Made by a program: the position numbers and the translations under genes
Notes under the pieces: generated by a model
Told to the model about the DNA's origin: nothing
What the model saw: only the letters and a program-made list of their open reading frames with translations
The model's database searches: none
Assembly (NCBI GenBank): GCA_002398825.1
Contig: DHBS01000025.1
Span: 1-46,269 of the forward strand
Length of the DNA: 46,269 bases
Origin: Syntrophomonas sp. UBA4922
Lineage (GTDB): Bacteria; Bacillota; Syntrophomonadia; Syntrophomonadales; Syntrophomonadaceae
Reading direction: 5' to 3'
In this document: piece by piece, positions 32,429-41,346 of the stretch
How the letters are laid out: the number at the start of each line of letters is the position of its first letter
Position numbering within the stretch: the first letter of the stretch is position 1

Positions 32429-33178
32429 TTGCATTTCAACGGTATTGAAGTGAATCATGAACATTATGATCTCTTGCTGCAATTGGAAAAACGGCTGGGG
32501 CAGGTCGAGTATACCATTGGCAGTGAGCCGGAATCAGGCTTGGCAGGGGTCAGTAAGTCTCCCGATGACAGTGCTTTCATTATCGATATATCAAGCCAGT
32601 ACAAAGGTGATACTCTGGCATGCAGGGTGGCGCATCAGCTGCTCTATGCCCTGCAGATGAAGGAAGGCTGTCCATTGACTAAGCCGGCCGATCCTGAACT
32701 TGTCTGGCAGAAGATATTGTCGGAATCCATTAACAATCTGATTCTCGAATTGAAAGCCACCGACGAAGCAACGGCCCTGGGCTTTGACCATAGTTATATC
32801 TTCAATCATCGTTATAAAGAGGTCAAGGATTTCGCAGACCGGCATACCGGTAAAGCCCTGGACAGTTTTCAAAGCCGGTGGTTTGCGGTTGACCTGGCCC
32901 TGGCACTGATCTTTATACCCCCGGAAAAGATCAACTTCCTGCTCTCCGTTCTTAAAAGTAAGGAGGATGAAGCGGTCGGATTGGCGCTTTCAATCATCAA
33001 CCTTATTGAAAAGACCGGCTATACCACAACCGGCCGGGCTTTTCTGGCAATGGCGGAGATCAACACCCTGTTGGATACCTGGAGTTATTGCCCCATCCAT
33101 TATGGGGAAAAGGTAATCGGGTCAGCTCAGCAGTACCAAACCGAATTTTTCAATCTGCGCGCTTTACTGCTGGGCTAG
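32429..33178 (+). CDS. Hypothetical protein, possibly a degenerate peptidase
   Basis: A 249-residue soluble protein of no family I recognise. One stretch, CRVAHQLLYALQ, followed 20-40 residues later by LSESINNLILEL and TALGFDHS, resembles the layout of gluzincin peptidases (HExxH, then a distal glutamate), but the HExxH is not conserved, so catalysis by that route is unlikely. The start is uncertain: TTG 32429 with AAGGA ten bases upstream is preferred; GTG 32405 would add eight residues. Long open frame and regular codon use support a real gene. Confidence 0.65.
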   Translation: MHFNGIEVNHEHYDLLLQLEKRLGQVEYTIGSEPESGLAGVSKSPDDSAFIIDISSQYKGDTLACRVAHQLLYALQMKEGCPLTKPADPELVWQKILSESINNLILELKATDEATALGFDHSYIFNHRYKEVKDFADRHTGKALDSFQSRWFAVDLALALIFIPPEKINFLLSVLKSKEDEAVGLALSIINLIEKTGYTTTGRAFLAMAEINTLLDTWSYCPIHYGEKVIGSAQQYQTEFFNLRALLLG

Positions 33179-33266
33179 AGGAAAGAACCGGACCAAAGCA
33201 GTAGCCCAATAGAGCTCATGGGCCGATTGACGGAGGAGTTAAGGGCAGCCCTCTTTGTAAAGCTTT

Positions 33267-35075
33267 CTAGGGCGCCTGCTTTCCATTAAACCGGGGAGGT
33301 TTTCTTTTTGGAGGCGGTTTAGACGACTTAGTCTTTTTCGCCCGGTGGTTTTTGCTGTCAGCCGATTGCGGCGGCTTGCTACTGGAAGCGCCGCCTTGCA
33401 GCATATCCCGCTGTTCGCGCCTTTCCTTTGCGCTTTTGGGAACGTATATCTTTTCACCGTTGAAAGGGTTCATCCCGGTATGGTACATGCTGGCAGAAAT
33501 CGTCATCGGCAGAGGGGTGAAATTCTGCACCTGCTCCGGATGATGCCGCATTTGCCGGCTGACGTATTGAGCCAGTTCCCGGCTCTCCTTCAAGCTGCTG
33601 CCAGGATGGGCACTTATCAGATAGGGGATGAGATACTGTGTTTTGCCCAGCTGACGGTTGACCCTGTTGAAGCTCTCCGTAAACTTGAGGTACTGGGTAT
33701 GATCAGGTTTTCCCATCAGAGCTGTGACCTTATCGGCAACATGCTCGGGGGCCACTTTCAACTGCCCGCCGACATGATGTTTGCACAGGGAATGCAAATA
33801 CGAACCGGAACTATCTTTAATAATCAAATCATAGCGCACCCCGGAAGCCACGCGTATATGCTTTATTCCCGGGATTTTACGCAGCTCTCGCCACAGTTTG
33901 ACCGAAGGAGAATGATCAGTATCCATTTTAGGGCACAGGGCTGGAACCAGACAGCTGCCGCGCTTGCATTTCTCGCACTTAAGCCGCTCTTTCCCGGATA
34001 AACCATACATATTAGCGGACGGACCGCCTACGTCAGGAATACTGCCCTTAAAATCGGGATGCATCAGGAAGGAGCGGGCTTCATTGAGCAATGATTCCTG
34101 GCTGCGGCTTTGAATGAATTTGCCCTGGTGCAAACCGATGGAACAGAAATGGCAGCCTCCAAAGCAGCCCCGGTGGGTCAGGATGGAAAACTGAACCGGC
34201 TTGAGGGCCGGAACCCCGCCCCGGTCTTCATAAATCGGATGACTTCGGCGCTGAAAGGGAAGGGCATAGAGTTCATCCATCTCCGCAGTGCTCAGGGGCA
34301 AGGCCGGCGGGTTGGCCACCACCCAGCGTTCGCCATGCCGCTGGGCCAGGGGCGCAGCCAGGTAAGAGGTGATGTTTTGCGCTACCATTCTGGTCAGCTG
34401 AGAAAACTTGACGGGATCAGATGCGGCTGCTTCATAAGAGGGGAGAATCAAGGCATCTTCAGGCGGTTGCGCCGCCGCATAGCAGCTTCCCGCCACGTTA
34501 CGCAAGGATTTGACATCCTGACCTCTTTCTAAATACCGCGCTGTTTCAAAAAGAGCCTTTTCCCCCATGCCGTAGATGAGCAGGTCAGCCTTGCTGTCCA
34601 GCAGTATGGAGCGCCGCACCTGGTCGCCCCAATAGTCATAGTGGGCCAGACGCCGCATACTGGCCTCAACCCCGCCGATAATGACCGGTATCCCTGGAAA
34701 GGCTTCGCGCAGCCGGTTGGTATAGACGATGGTGGCCCGGTCGGGCCGCATTCCAGCTTTCCCCCCGGGAGAATACACATCCTGGCGGCGTTTCTTTTTG
34801 TCGGCAGTGTAATGGTTAACCATAGAGTCGAGATTGCCTGCTGAAACCCCAAAAAATAAACGAGGGGCGCCCAACTGCATAAAATCCTCCCCGGTCCGCC
34901 AATCTGGTTGGGCAATAATACCCACCCGGTAGCCATGGTATTCCAGAAACCGCCCCAAGAGCGCCGCCGCCCAGGCGGGGTGGTCGACATAAGCATCCCC
35001 GCTAACCAGGATGATGTCAAGCTCTTCCCAGTTTTTTGCTTTCATTTCCGCTCTGCTCATAGGGAGAAAACCCAT
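33267..35075 (-). CDS. ygiQ: YgiQ-family radical SAM protein
   Basis: A 602-residue protein of the YgiQ (UPF0313) family. The N-terminal part is cobalamin-binding-like (YRVGIIAQPDW; FFGVSAGNLDSMVNHYTA; VIIGGVEASMRR). The radical SAM cluster motif CFGGCHFC (CxxxCxxC) lies near 310-320, and the family's C-terminal motifs (YLIPYLISAHPGSS; QNFTPLPMTISASMYHTG) are present. The reaction is unknown. The last 60 residues are a basic, lysine- and proline-rich tail. ATG 35075 follows AAGGAG by seven bases. It is a single-gene unit as far as can be seen. Confidence 0.92.
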   Translation of the reverse strand: MGFLPMSRAEMKAKNWEELDIILVSGDAYVDHPAWAAALLGRFLEYHGYRVGIIAQPDWRTGEDFMQLGAPRLFFGVSAGNLDSMVNHYTADKKKRRQDVYSPGGKAGMRPDRATIVYTNRLREAFPGIPVIIGGVEASMRRLAHYDYWGDQVRRSILLDSKADLLIYGMGEKALFETARYLERGQDVKSLRNVAGSCYAAAQPPEDALILPSYEAAASDPVKFSQLTRMVAQNITSYLAAPLAQRHGERWVVANPPALPLSTAEMDELYALPFQRRSHPIYEDRGGVPALKPVQFSILTHRGCFGGCHFCSIGLHQGKFIQSRSQESLLNEARSFLMHPDFKGSIPDVGGPSANMYGLSGKERLKCEKCKRGSCLVPALCPKMDTDHSPSVKLWRELRKIPGIKHIRVASGVRYDLIIKDSSGSYLHSLCKHHVGGQLKVAPEHVADKVTALMGKPDHTQYLKFTESFNRVNRQLGKTQYLIPYLISAHPGSSLKESRELAQYVSRQMRHHPEQVQNFTPLPMTISASMYHTGMNPFNGEKIYVPKSAKERREQRDMLQGGASSSKPPQSADSKNHRAKKTKSSKPPPKRKPPRFNGKQAP

Positions 35076-35232
35076 TGCTATGCTCCTTAAATCAACACCA
35101 GTTATAACCTTGTCGTTATCTTTCCCAGTATGACAGCATACAGCGCAAAAATCCAGCCCGTCGGCGTTTTAACCGTCCGATATGATTTACGGTTGTTATC
35201 AGGATAATTTTGGATGGATTACAAAAATTGAG

Positions 35233-35266
35233 AAGGCAGCAATACCCTGTGGTATTGCTGCCTTTT
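35233..35266. terminator. Terminator between the YgiQ and glycosyltransferase genes
   Basis: AAGGCAGCAATACC-CTGT-GGTATTGCTGCCTT is a perfect fourteen-pair hairpin (35233-35246 and 35251-35264). It sits just after the minus-strand glycosyltransferase stop; read on that strand it is followed by CTCAATTTTTGT, and on the plus strand by TTAA. Confidence 0.8.
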
Positions 35267-35291
35267 AATCCCGGTTTGGTATAGTAGACTG

Positions 35292-36728
35292 TTACTTCTT
35301 CACAACCGCTTTTTCCAGGTCGAGGCTATCTTTGACCGGAACATAATGTTTGCCCGGCTTATTGCGGCGTTTGGATGAGCTGCGCCGCGGCCGCGCCTCG
35401 CGTTGGGAAAGATCTACCACATCATCGCTTTCCTCGGTAACCGCTACTTCCATAGGCGCCTGGTTGACCGGCGATTCTATGCTGCTGATGGAGATGCCGC
35501 GCATATGTTTGGTATGAGCCCATTCCGTCTGGTTACTATGTTTTAACAAGCCCCAGATAGTAACCGGGAACCAGGTGAATCCATAGATGGGATATGTCAG
35601 GTAATAGAAATAAGCCTTGCGCGGCGCGCCTTCCAGGATCAATCCCAACATCGGATAGCAGTAGCCGAGAATTCCGAAACTCCACCAGAACCAATTAGGG
35701 GCCATGGCAGTGATCGGCGACGCGTAGATAGGCTGCGGAGATATCCAATGGGCGCCTCCCAGAATGATGTTAAACAACATAATGGTGATGGCAATCGGTT
35801 GAAAAAGGTAAATAGCGCCGTCTATGGGATACCATTTTTTCTCGCGGATGCCCTTTTTCAACAAAGGGATCATATAACGGAAGGCTACATCCCAGTGGCC
35901 TTGCAGCCAGCGGGTACGCTGCCGCCAGGTCTGGGAAAAATAGACCGGTTTTTCGTCATATACATGAGCGTCATGGGCCCACGAAGTCTTTATCCCGTGG
36001 AGCAGGAGCTTCATGGTGAATTCCAGGTCTTCGGTAAGACAGGTCGCTCCCCAGCCAAACTCTTTCAGAAGGTTGTACTCCAAACAGACGCCGGTTCCGC
36101 CCATAGCATTGGAAAGACCACGGTTGTAGCGGGCCAGCTGCCACATGCGGTTCATCGACCAGTAGGCAGTTGCGTAACAGGCGGTAACCCAGGAGTCGTT
36201 GGGGTTTTTAGTGTCAAGGTAGCCTTGAATGGACCGATAACCCTTCTTAAGCTTGGAGTTCATTTCCAATAAAAAGTTTGAAGAAACCACATTATCGGCA
36301 TCGAACAAGCAAATCGCATCGTATGTACATTCGTTTTCCATTTCAAACAGCTGGTTAAACATCCACTCCAGAGCGTACCCCTTGCCGCGTTGATTGGAGA
36401 AGCGTTCATATACCCTGGCGCCTTCCTGGCGGGCGATGGCCGCGGTGTTATCGGTGCAGTTGTCGGCTATAACGTAGATATCAAAGAGATCCTTGGGATA
36501 ATTAATCTGCTTGAGACTTTCCAGGTGATACTTAATAACCGCCTCTTCATTATGAGCTGCGGTGATCAGGGCGAACTTTTTAACGGGCACATAGTCTTTT
36601 TCCTCTGGATGCTTGCGCCACCCAGCGATAGAAACATAGTAATAATAAAATAATACCAACAAAACTACTGCTTCAGTTACGGCTACCAGCGCCGTTAGCA
36701 AATAAAACAGCCAGCTTTCAAAAAACAA
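35292..36728 (-). CDS. Membrane GT2 glycosyltransferase, processive type
   Basis: A 478-residue enzyme. An N-terminal membrane helix is followed by a GT-A domain with AAHNEE, the DxD-like LFDADNVV, the acceptor-site aspartate in TEDLEF and the QRTRWLQG (QxxRW) motif of processive beta-glycosyltransferases (cellulose synthase, IcaA/PgaC type). Three or four C-terminal membrane helices and a basic tail (RRSSSKRRNKPGK) follow. It probably builds and exports a surface polysaccharide. A longer frame starts at ATG 36755, but inside it lies GGGAGGAG with TTG eight bases on, so TTG 36728 is the likely start. It has its own promoter and terminator. Confidence 0.88.
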   Translation of the reverse strand: MFFESWLFYLLTALVAVTEAVVLLVLFYYYYVSIAGWRKHPEEKDYVPVKKFALITAAHNEEAVIKYHLESLKQINYPKDLFDIYVIADNCTDNTAAIARQEGARVYERFSNQRGKGYALEWMFNQLFEMENECTYDAICLFDADNVVSSNFLLEMNSKLKKGYRSIQGYLDTKNPNDSWVTACYATAYWSMNRMWQLARYNRGLSNAMGGTGVCLEYNLLKEFGWGATCLTEDLEFTMKLLLHGIKTSWAHDAHVYDEKPVYFSQTWRQRTRWLQGHWDVAFRYMIPLLKKGIREKKWYPIDGAIYLFQPIAITIMLFNIILGGAHWISPQPIYASPITAMAPNWFWWSFGILGYCYPMLGLILEGAPRKAYFYYLTYPIYGFTWFPVTIWGLLKHSNQTEWAHTKHMRGISISSIESPVNQAPMEVAVTEESDDVVDLSQREARPRRSSSKRRNKPGKHYVPVKDSLDLEKAVVKK

Positions 36729-37039
36729 AGCGTAAGACTCCTCCCTATATGTCATTCACAGTTTGTCTCTTAAGGTAGCATTTTATAGATGCCAATCCAT
36801 AGAATGCTCAAAAACAACAGATAAAAGCCGACCTACTCCCTCCAACCTACCAGAAAAGTTTTCCGGTTACAACATATTTTAGTATAACAAAGACTAAAAT
36901 ATCTTCTCCAAGAAGGTAAAAAAACCCTCTTTATCCTGGTCAAACAACAAAAATATCTTTGGGGTTGATACCCCCGCCGCCGCTAAATGAATCCCTGGAA
37001 ACCTCGTCCCTACCGTATTGTTATTATATAAACAGATTA
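36729..37039 (-). other. Long 5' leader of the glycosyltransferase gene
   Basis: About 305 bases separate the predicted transcription start (near 37033) from the start codon. Read on the minus strand it contains a GC-rich island (GCGGCGGCGGGGG) that can pair with a following AACCCC, and later a GAGGG with T7 run near 36910-36930. I matched no known riboswitch, including the c-di-GMP-I and c-di-AMP classes. A regulatory RNA is possible. Confidence 0.35.
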
Positions 37040-37067
37040 ATTATACCAGAGGCGGTCTTGATGTCAA
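37040..37067 (-). promoter_or_regulatory. Sigma-A promoter of the glycosyltransferase gene
   Basis: On the minus strand TTGACA (37067-37062) and TATAAT (37045-37040) are perfect, 16 bases apart. The region 37068-37305 to the divergent SLH gene shows no further clear element. Confidence 0.8.
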
Positions 37068-37305
37068 TCTACTTGTACCTGGTACGGCATTCTCCTATGT
37101 AGAAACTGTATCACTAGTATTCCTGCTTTTGTCAAGACGTACTCTTTGAAGGCGGATTTACTTTCAGTTAAGTCTCAAAATTGTAACACAATCTTTATAG
37201 GTATGCCCCTTTTCGAGTATAAACATTAGTTATTTTGCTGCCATGCAAGGTTTTGATGCCCGGGGCGTATAAGTAGGCAAATCGATAATAACGGAGGGGG
37301 ATTAC

Positions 37306-38655
37306 ATGTCCAAGATTCTGACTGTAATGCTCGGTATATTATTTGTCCTGACCAGTTCCTCAGCGGCGTCAGCCCGGCTGCAACCCGGGGACTTCACAGA
37401 CATCCAGGAACATTGGGGTAAAACCGCCATCAATGAGGCGCTTGCCCAGGGATGGATGCAGGGCATGGGGGCCAACAGCCAAGGATATCACATATTTGCT
37501 CCCCAGGGAACGGTTACCAGAGCCCAGGCTGCCGCTGTCCTGGTGAGGATGTTTGACCTTGACTATGGCGACAAACAATTCTTCAAACAACCGCTGGCCA
37601 GTGATTATTACCAGGATGTTGACAATCAGTCCTGGTATGCTGAGGCAGTTGCACTATGTGCCGTAAACAGCATTTTCGAAGACAGCCCGCACTTTTATCC
37701 CCAGCGGGATATAACCCGGCTGGAGATGGCCAAGGCCATTCAAAACTGCTTTACAGCCAAAAAAATCAGTGTTCCCATGATAATGATGCTGCCCGTCTAT
37801 GACGATATGGACAGTATCCCTCCAGCTGACGTCAATGCCGTGGCCTTCGTAACCAACACTGATATTATGAAAGGGGATAATGGGTATTTTCGGCCTCAAG
37901 ATACCATGACAAGGGCTGAACTGGCCCAGGTGCTTGTCAACTGTTCTAAGGCCATAAAACTCCAGCTCCCAGACGGAAACCTCTCCGGAAATGATCAGGA
38001 AGCCGGTAAAACGGTAAGCATAAATACCAGGACCATCCAAAATCAATCCGAGAACATGAAAACCAGTTTGATGGTTCCTGCCATCAGCGGTTTGGAGGAT
38101 CAGGAAGTGGAGTCAGCCCTTAACGATCGCTGGCTGGGTGAGGCCCAGGAATTTGCCGAAGGGTTGGCAGCCGGCTTAGAGGCATACGTTGAAGACCGGG
38201 AAAACGCAGGTGCTCCGGTTTTCCCCTATGAAGTAATGACCAGCTATCAGGTTATGACTTTGGAGGATAGCTTCTTAAGCATGTATATAGACTATTACCA
38301 GTACACTGGCGGGGCGCATGGGATGACCGAACGCATCGCCTATAACATCGACCTTACAACCGGCGCGGACATTGCCCTGGCCGATCTGTTTACAACTGAT
38401 TATAAGTACAAAGAAGCCATCAACCAGTTCATTCAAAAAGAGATCACGAATCGTCCAGGCGACTTTTTCCCCAGCGGTGACATGGGTTTCAACGGTATTT
38501 CCGATGAGCAGCCCTTCTACCTCACCGACTCCAAACTGGTGATTTATTTCAGTCTTTATGAAATCGCCCCTTATGCGGCCGGATTTCCTGAATTCGAAAT
38601 TCCCCTGAGTTATCTGAATGGGGGGTTAAAGGCACCCTTCATAATAACTGCATAG
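37306..38655 (+). CDS. SLH-domain protein with DUF4163/DUF3298-like C-terminus
   Basis: A 449-residue exported protein. A signal peptide (to about 23, ASA-R) is followed by three SLH repeats at about 28-75, 100-150 and 163-212 (FTDIQEHWGKTAINEALAQG; GYFRPQDTMTRAELAQVL). The rest, about 250-445, resembles the RsiV-type extracellular pair of domains: MVPAISGLEDQEVESALNDR, then SMYIDYYQYTGGAHGM and FYLTDSKLVIYFSLYEIAPYAAG. In RsiV this region binds lysozyme; a sensor or wall-binding role here is only inferred. ATG 37306 follows GGAGGGGG by five bases. It is single and has its own terminator. Confidence 0.87.
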   Translation: MSKILTVMLGILFVLTSSSAASARLQPGDFTDIQEHWGKTAINEALAQGWMQGMGANSQGYHIFAPQGTVTRAQAAAVLVRMFDLDYGDKQFFKQPLASDYYQDVDNQSWYAEAVALCAVNSIFEDSPHFYPQRDITRLEMAKAIQNCFTAKKISVPMIMMLPVYDDMDSIPPADVNAVAFVTNTDIMKGDNGYFRPQDTMTRAELAQVLVNCSKAIKLQLPDGNLSGNDQEAGKTVSINTRTIQNQSENMKTSLMVPAISGLEDQEVESALNDRWLGEAQEFAEGLAAGLEAYVEDRENAGAPVFPYEVMTSYQVMTLEDSFLSMYIDYYQYTGGAHGMTERIAYNIDLTTGADIALADLFTTDYKYKEAINQFIQKEITNRPGDFFPSGDMGFNGISDEQPFYLTDSKLVIYFSLYEIAPYAAGFPEFEIPLSYLNGGLKAPFIITA

Positions 38656-38702
38656 CCAGCCGGGTCCCGCTCTCCAAATCCCCGGCTGGCATTTATTTTT
38701 TT
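38655..38702 (+). terminator. Terminator of the SLH/DUF3298 gene
   Basis: GCCAGCCGGG (38655-38664) pairs with CCCGGCTGGC (38681-38690) as a perfect ten-pair stem, followed by ATTTATTTTTTT. Confidence 0.88.
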
Positions 38703-38781
38703 ATTATTTTGCTGACATCTTGTTCTTCACTTCGGCCACAGGCAAACCAACATTATCTCAAAAACTTGAGTTATAAGCGGC

Positions 38782-39108
38782 TCAGTCTTTAAGCCGATAA
38801 TCATAGCCGCCGCTATTTACCAGATAGCCATCCTCGCACAGGCGGTCACAGATCTTGACAATAGTGAGGTAGTTCTGGAAATTAAGCTCTTCCTGTACCT
38901 CACAGAGACTGCAGTGGTTTTTTCGCATCGAATCCAGGACTGCGTGTTTATGATCTTCTATATATTTATTAATAAATTCTTCACCCTTGGGAGTCACACA
39001 GCAGAAACTGATCATATAGCCTTCATTTTTGAGTTCCTCGGTTTCCCGTCCATAGACCTCAAAAGCCAGAGACAAGGTAATAAAACGATCCTCATTTTCT
39101 TTTGTCAC
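38782..39108 (-). CDS. Small winged-helix-like protein, hypothetical
   Basis: A 108-residue soluble protein. The C-terminal half looks like a winged helix: CSLCEVQEELNFQNYLTIVKICDRLCEDGYLV, then GGYDYRL, with a helix-turn-helix-like step and a short wing. It has four cysteines, but no clear metal site. GTG 39108 is preferred because AGGGGG lies nine bases upstream; the ATG at 39126 overlaps it. It stands alone, divergent from typA, and may be a small transcription regulator; the DNA-binding role is inferred. Confidence 0.65.
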   Translation of the reverse strand: MTKENEDRFITLSLAFEVYGRETEELKNEGYMISFCCVTPKGEEFINKYIEDHKHAVLDSMRKNHCSLCEVQEELNFQNYLTIVKICDRLCEDGYLVNSGGYDYRLKD

Positions 39109-39275
39109 CCAACTCGACCCCCTCATCCTTTATAATTACATAAATTAACTATTCAGCGCAGATATTCCTGCTTAAACAGAATAAGGCGGGAGGACGGTTC
39201 AGGCGCGCCAGCGGGGACGGTTTATTTTCTGAAACCACAGCAATTTTGTGTTTGCTGGCTTAGCAGGATTCTCTG

Positions 39276-39284
39276 TGATATAAT
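39276..39284 (+). promoter_or_regulatory. Extended -10 promoter of typA
   Basis: TGATATAAT (39276-39284) is a full extended -10 (TGnTATAAT) about 80 bases before the typA start. No good -35 at 16-18 bases is seen, as is common for extended -10 promoters. Confidence 0.6.
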
Positions 39285-39363
39285 AGGACGTCGTGCAGTT
39301 TAGACGTAGTTTTCAGGTGCCAGGGAATTTAACCTGGAGTAATAGTATGAGAGGTCGATTAAA

Positions 39364-41187
39364 GTGCAGCCTAATTCCTTGCGAAATATCGCCATAATCG
39401 CTCATGTAGATCATGGCAAAACCACCCTGGTGGACAAATTATTGAGATACAGCGGCTATTTCCGCAGCAATCAGACGTTGGTAGAAAGGGTCATGGACAG
39501 CAACGATCTGGAGCGGGAACGCGGCATTACCATATTATCAAAGAATACCAGTATTATTTATGGCGACACCCGCATTAATATTGTGGATACACCCGGCCAT
39601 GCCGATTTCGGCGGCGAGGTGGAACGAATCGTCAGAATGGTGGATGGGGTTTTGCTGCTGGTAGACGCTTTTGAAGGTTCGATGCCGCAGACTCGTTTCG
39701 TACTGCGGAAAGCTCTGGAGGCCGGGCTAAAACCCGTAGTGGTAGTCAACAAAATCGATCGCCCCGGGGCCAGGCCTCTCCAAGTAGTTGATTCAATACT
39801 GGATCTATTCATAGATCTGGGAGCCGATGAAGACCAGCTTGACTTTCCGGTGGTCTATACCTCGGCCAAAGAGGGTTATGCCAAGCTCGGCCTTGAAGAC
39901 GACGCGGCAGACATGAAGCCCTTACTGGATGTGATCATTGCGCAAATCCCGGCGCCGCAAGGTGATTCGGAAGCTTCCCTGCAAATGATGATATCTTCCA
40001 TAGATTACGATAATTATGTAGGCCGTATAGGGGTGGGCAAGATCAGCCGGGGGGTGTTGCATAAAGGCCAGGAGGCTATTCTCTGCAATCCTGACGGCAA
40101 GACAAAACGGGTCAAGATAAATACCTTATACACCTTTGAAGGCCTGAAAAAAATCGAAACCCTTGAGGCTGTGACGGGTGAAATCGTGGCTGTTTCCGGT
40201 ATAGAGGACATAACCATTGGGGACACCCTCTGTGCGAGCGACAGTATTGACCCGGTTCCTTTTGTGGCTATTGATGAGCCTACCATCTCCATGAATTTTG
40301 TAATCAACAACAGCCCCATGGCCGGCCTGGAGGGAAACTATATTACCAGCCGCCATGTCAGGGATCGCCTCAATCGAGAATTACTGTCCAATGTCTCTTT
40401 AAGAGTAGAGGAGATCAGCCCGGATTGTTTTAAAGTATCAGGCCGCGGTGAACTGCATCTGTCTATATTAATAGAATCGATGCGCCGGGAAGGCTATGAA
40501 TTTGCGGTTACCCGCCCCGAGGTGATCCTTAAAACCATTCACGGCGTGATTCACGAACCTGTAGAGCAGGTCTTTATTGAGGTTCCGGATGAATATGTCG
40601 GAACCGTGATAGAAGGCCTGGGCAGGCGCAAAGGGGAGTTGCTGACTATGAACAATGGAACCGGCAGCACTTCCAAATTGGAATTCTTGATTCCCTCCCG
40701 TGGTCTGATCGGCTACCGTTCAGAATTTTTGACTGATACCAAGGGTAATGGCATCATGAACCATTGTTTTGAAGCCTATCAGCCTTTTAAGGGGGATATC
40801 GCCACCCGCAACCGGGGTTCGCTGGTGGCCTCGGAGAGCGGCGTCACCGTAGCCTACGGCCTTTTCAACGCTCAGGAACGCGGCACGCTATTCGTAGATG
40901 CCGGGGTGAGCGTTTACGCCGGTATGATAGTAGGCGAGAATGCGCGCAGTCAGGATATTACCGTTAATGTGTGCAAGAAAAAGCAGCTTACCAATACCCG
41001 GGCTTCAGGTAGTGACGAAGCCTTGCGTTTGATCCCGCCCTTAAATATGACCCTGGAAAAATGCCTGGAATTCATAAATAATGATGAATTACTGGAAGTC
41101 ACCCCACAATCGCTGCGTTTGCGAAAGATGATCCTAGATAAAACCGAACGGGAGCGCTCCGCCAAGAAAAAGGAGCAGGCCAGCTGA
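39364..41187 (+). CDS. typA: Ribosome-associated GTPase TypA/BipA
   Basis: A 607-residue translational GTPase: G1 AHVDHGKTT, G2 region ERERGITI, G3 DTPGHADFGGEVER, G4 NKID, G5 TSAKEG, then EF-G-like domain II and the TypA-specific C-terminus (GSLVASESGVTVAYGLFNAQ ERG and TPQSLRLRKM). TypA binds the ribosome and helps assembly and stress growth. GTG 39364 follows GAGAGGT by about seven bases. Full length and unbroken; monocistronic, between its own promoter and terminator. Confidence 0.95.
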   Translation: MQPNSLRNIAIIAHVDHGKTTLVDKLLRYSGYFRSNQTLVERVMDSNDLERERGITILSKNTSIIYGDTRINIVDTPGHADFGGEVERIVRMVDGVLLLVDAFEGSMPQTRFVLRKALEAGLKPVVVVNKIDRPGARPLQVVDSILDLFIDLGADEDQLDFPVVYTSAKEGYAKLGLEDDAADMKPLLDVIIAQIPAPQGDSEASLQMMISSIDYDNYVGRIGVGKISRGVLHKGQEAILCNPDGKTKRVKINTLYTFEGLKKIETLEAVTGEIVAVSGIEDITIGDTLCASDSIDPVPFVAIDEPTISMNFVINNSPMAGLEGNYITSRHVRDRLNRELLSNVSLRVEEISPDCFKVSGRGELHLSILIESMRREGYEFAVTRPEVILKTIHGVIHEPVEQVFIEVPDEYVGTVIEGLGRRKGELLTMNNGTGSTSKLEFLIPSRGLIGYRSEFLTDTKGNGIMNHCFEAYQPFKGDIATRNRGSLVASESGVTVAYGLFNAQERGTLFVDAGVSVYAGMIVGENARSQDITVNVCKKKQLTNTRASGSDEALRLIPPLNMTLEKCLEFINNDELLEVTPQSLRLRKMILDKTERERSAKKKEQAS

Positions 41188-41214
41188 TATCTCCGGGTAT
41201 CATGAGATGCCTGA

Positions 41215-41251
41215 CAGCGGGAATCATTTTATTGAATTTCCGCTGTTTTTT
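41215..41251 (+). terminator. Terminator of typA
   Basis: CAGCGGGAAT (41215-41224) pairs with ATTTCCGCTG (41236-41245), with one G-U pair, followed by TTTTTT. It lies 28 bases after the typA stop. Confidence 0.85.
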
Positions 41252-41346
41252 ATTTCTGTAATATTCTGTGAGCCCTCATCAAGCTTTGCAAAAACATGGT
41301 AAAATAACGTATACCACTCGTATAAAGTGATCGGGGGAGGGTCATC

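Noticed and set aside
33210..33266. GGGC-AG-CCC after the unknown gene as a terminator
   Set aside because: Only a three-to-four-pair stem with a two-base loop; not convincing.
34110..34532. A 140-codon frame antisense to ygiQ
   Set aside because: Shadow of the radical SAM gene, rich in rare residue patterns and without a ribosome site.
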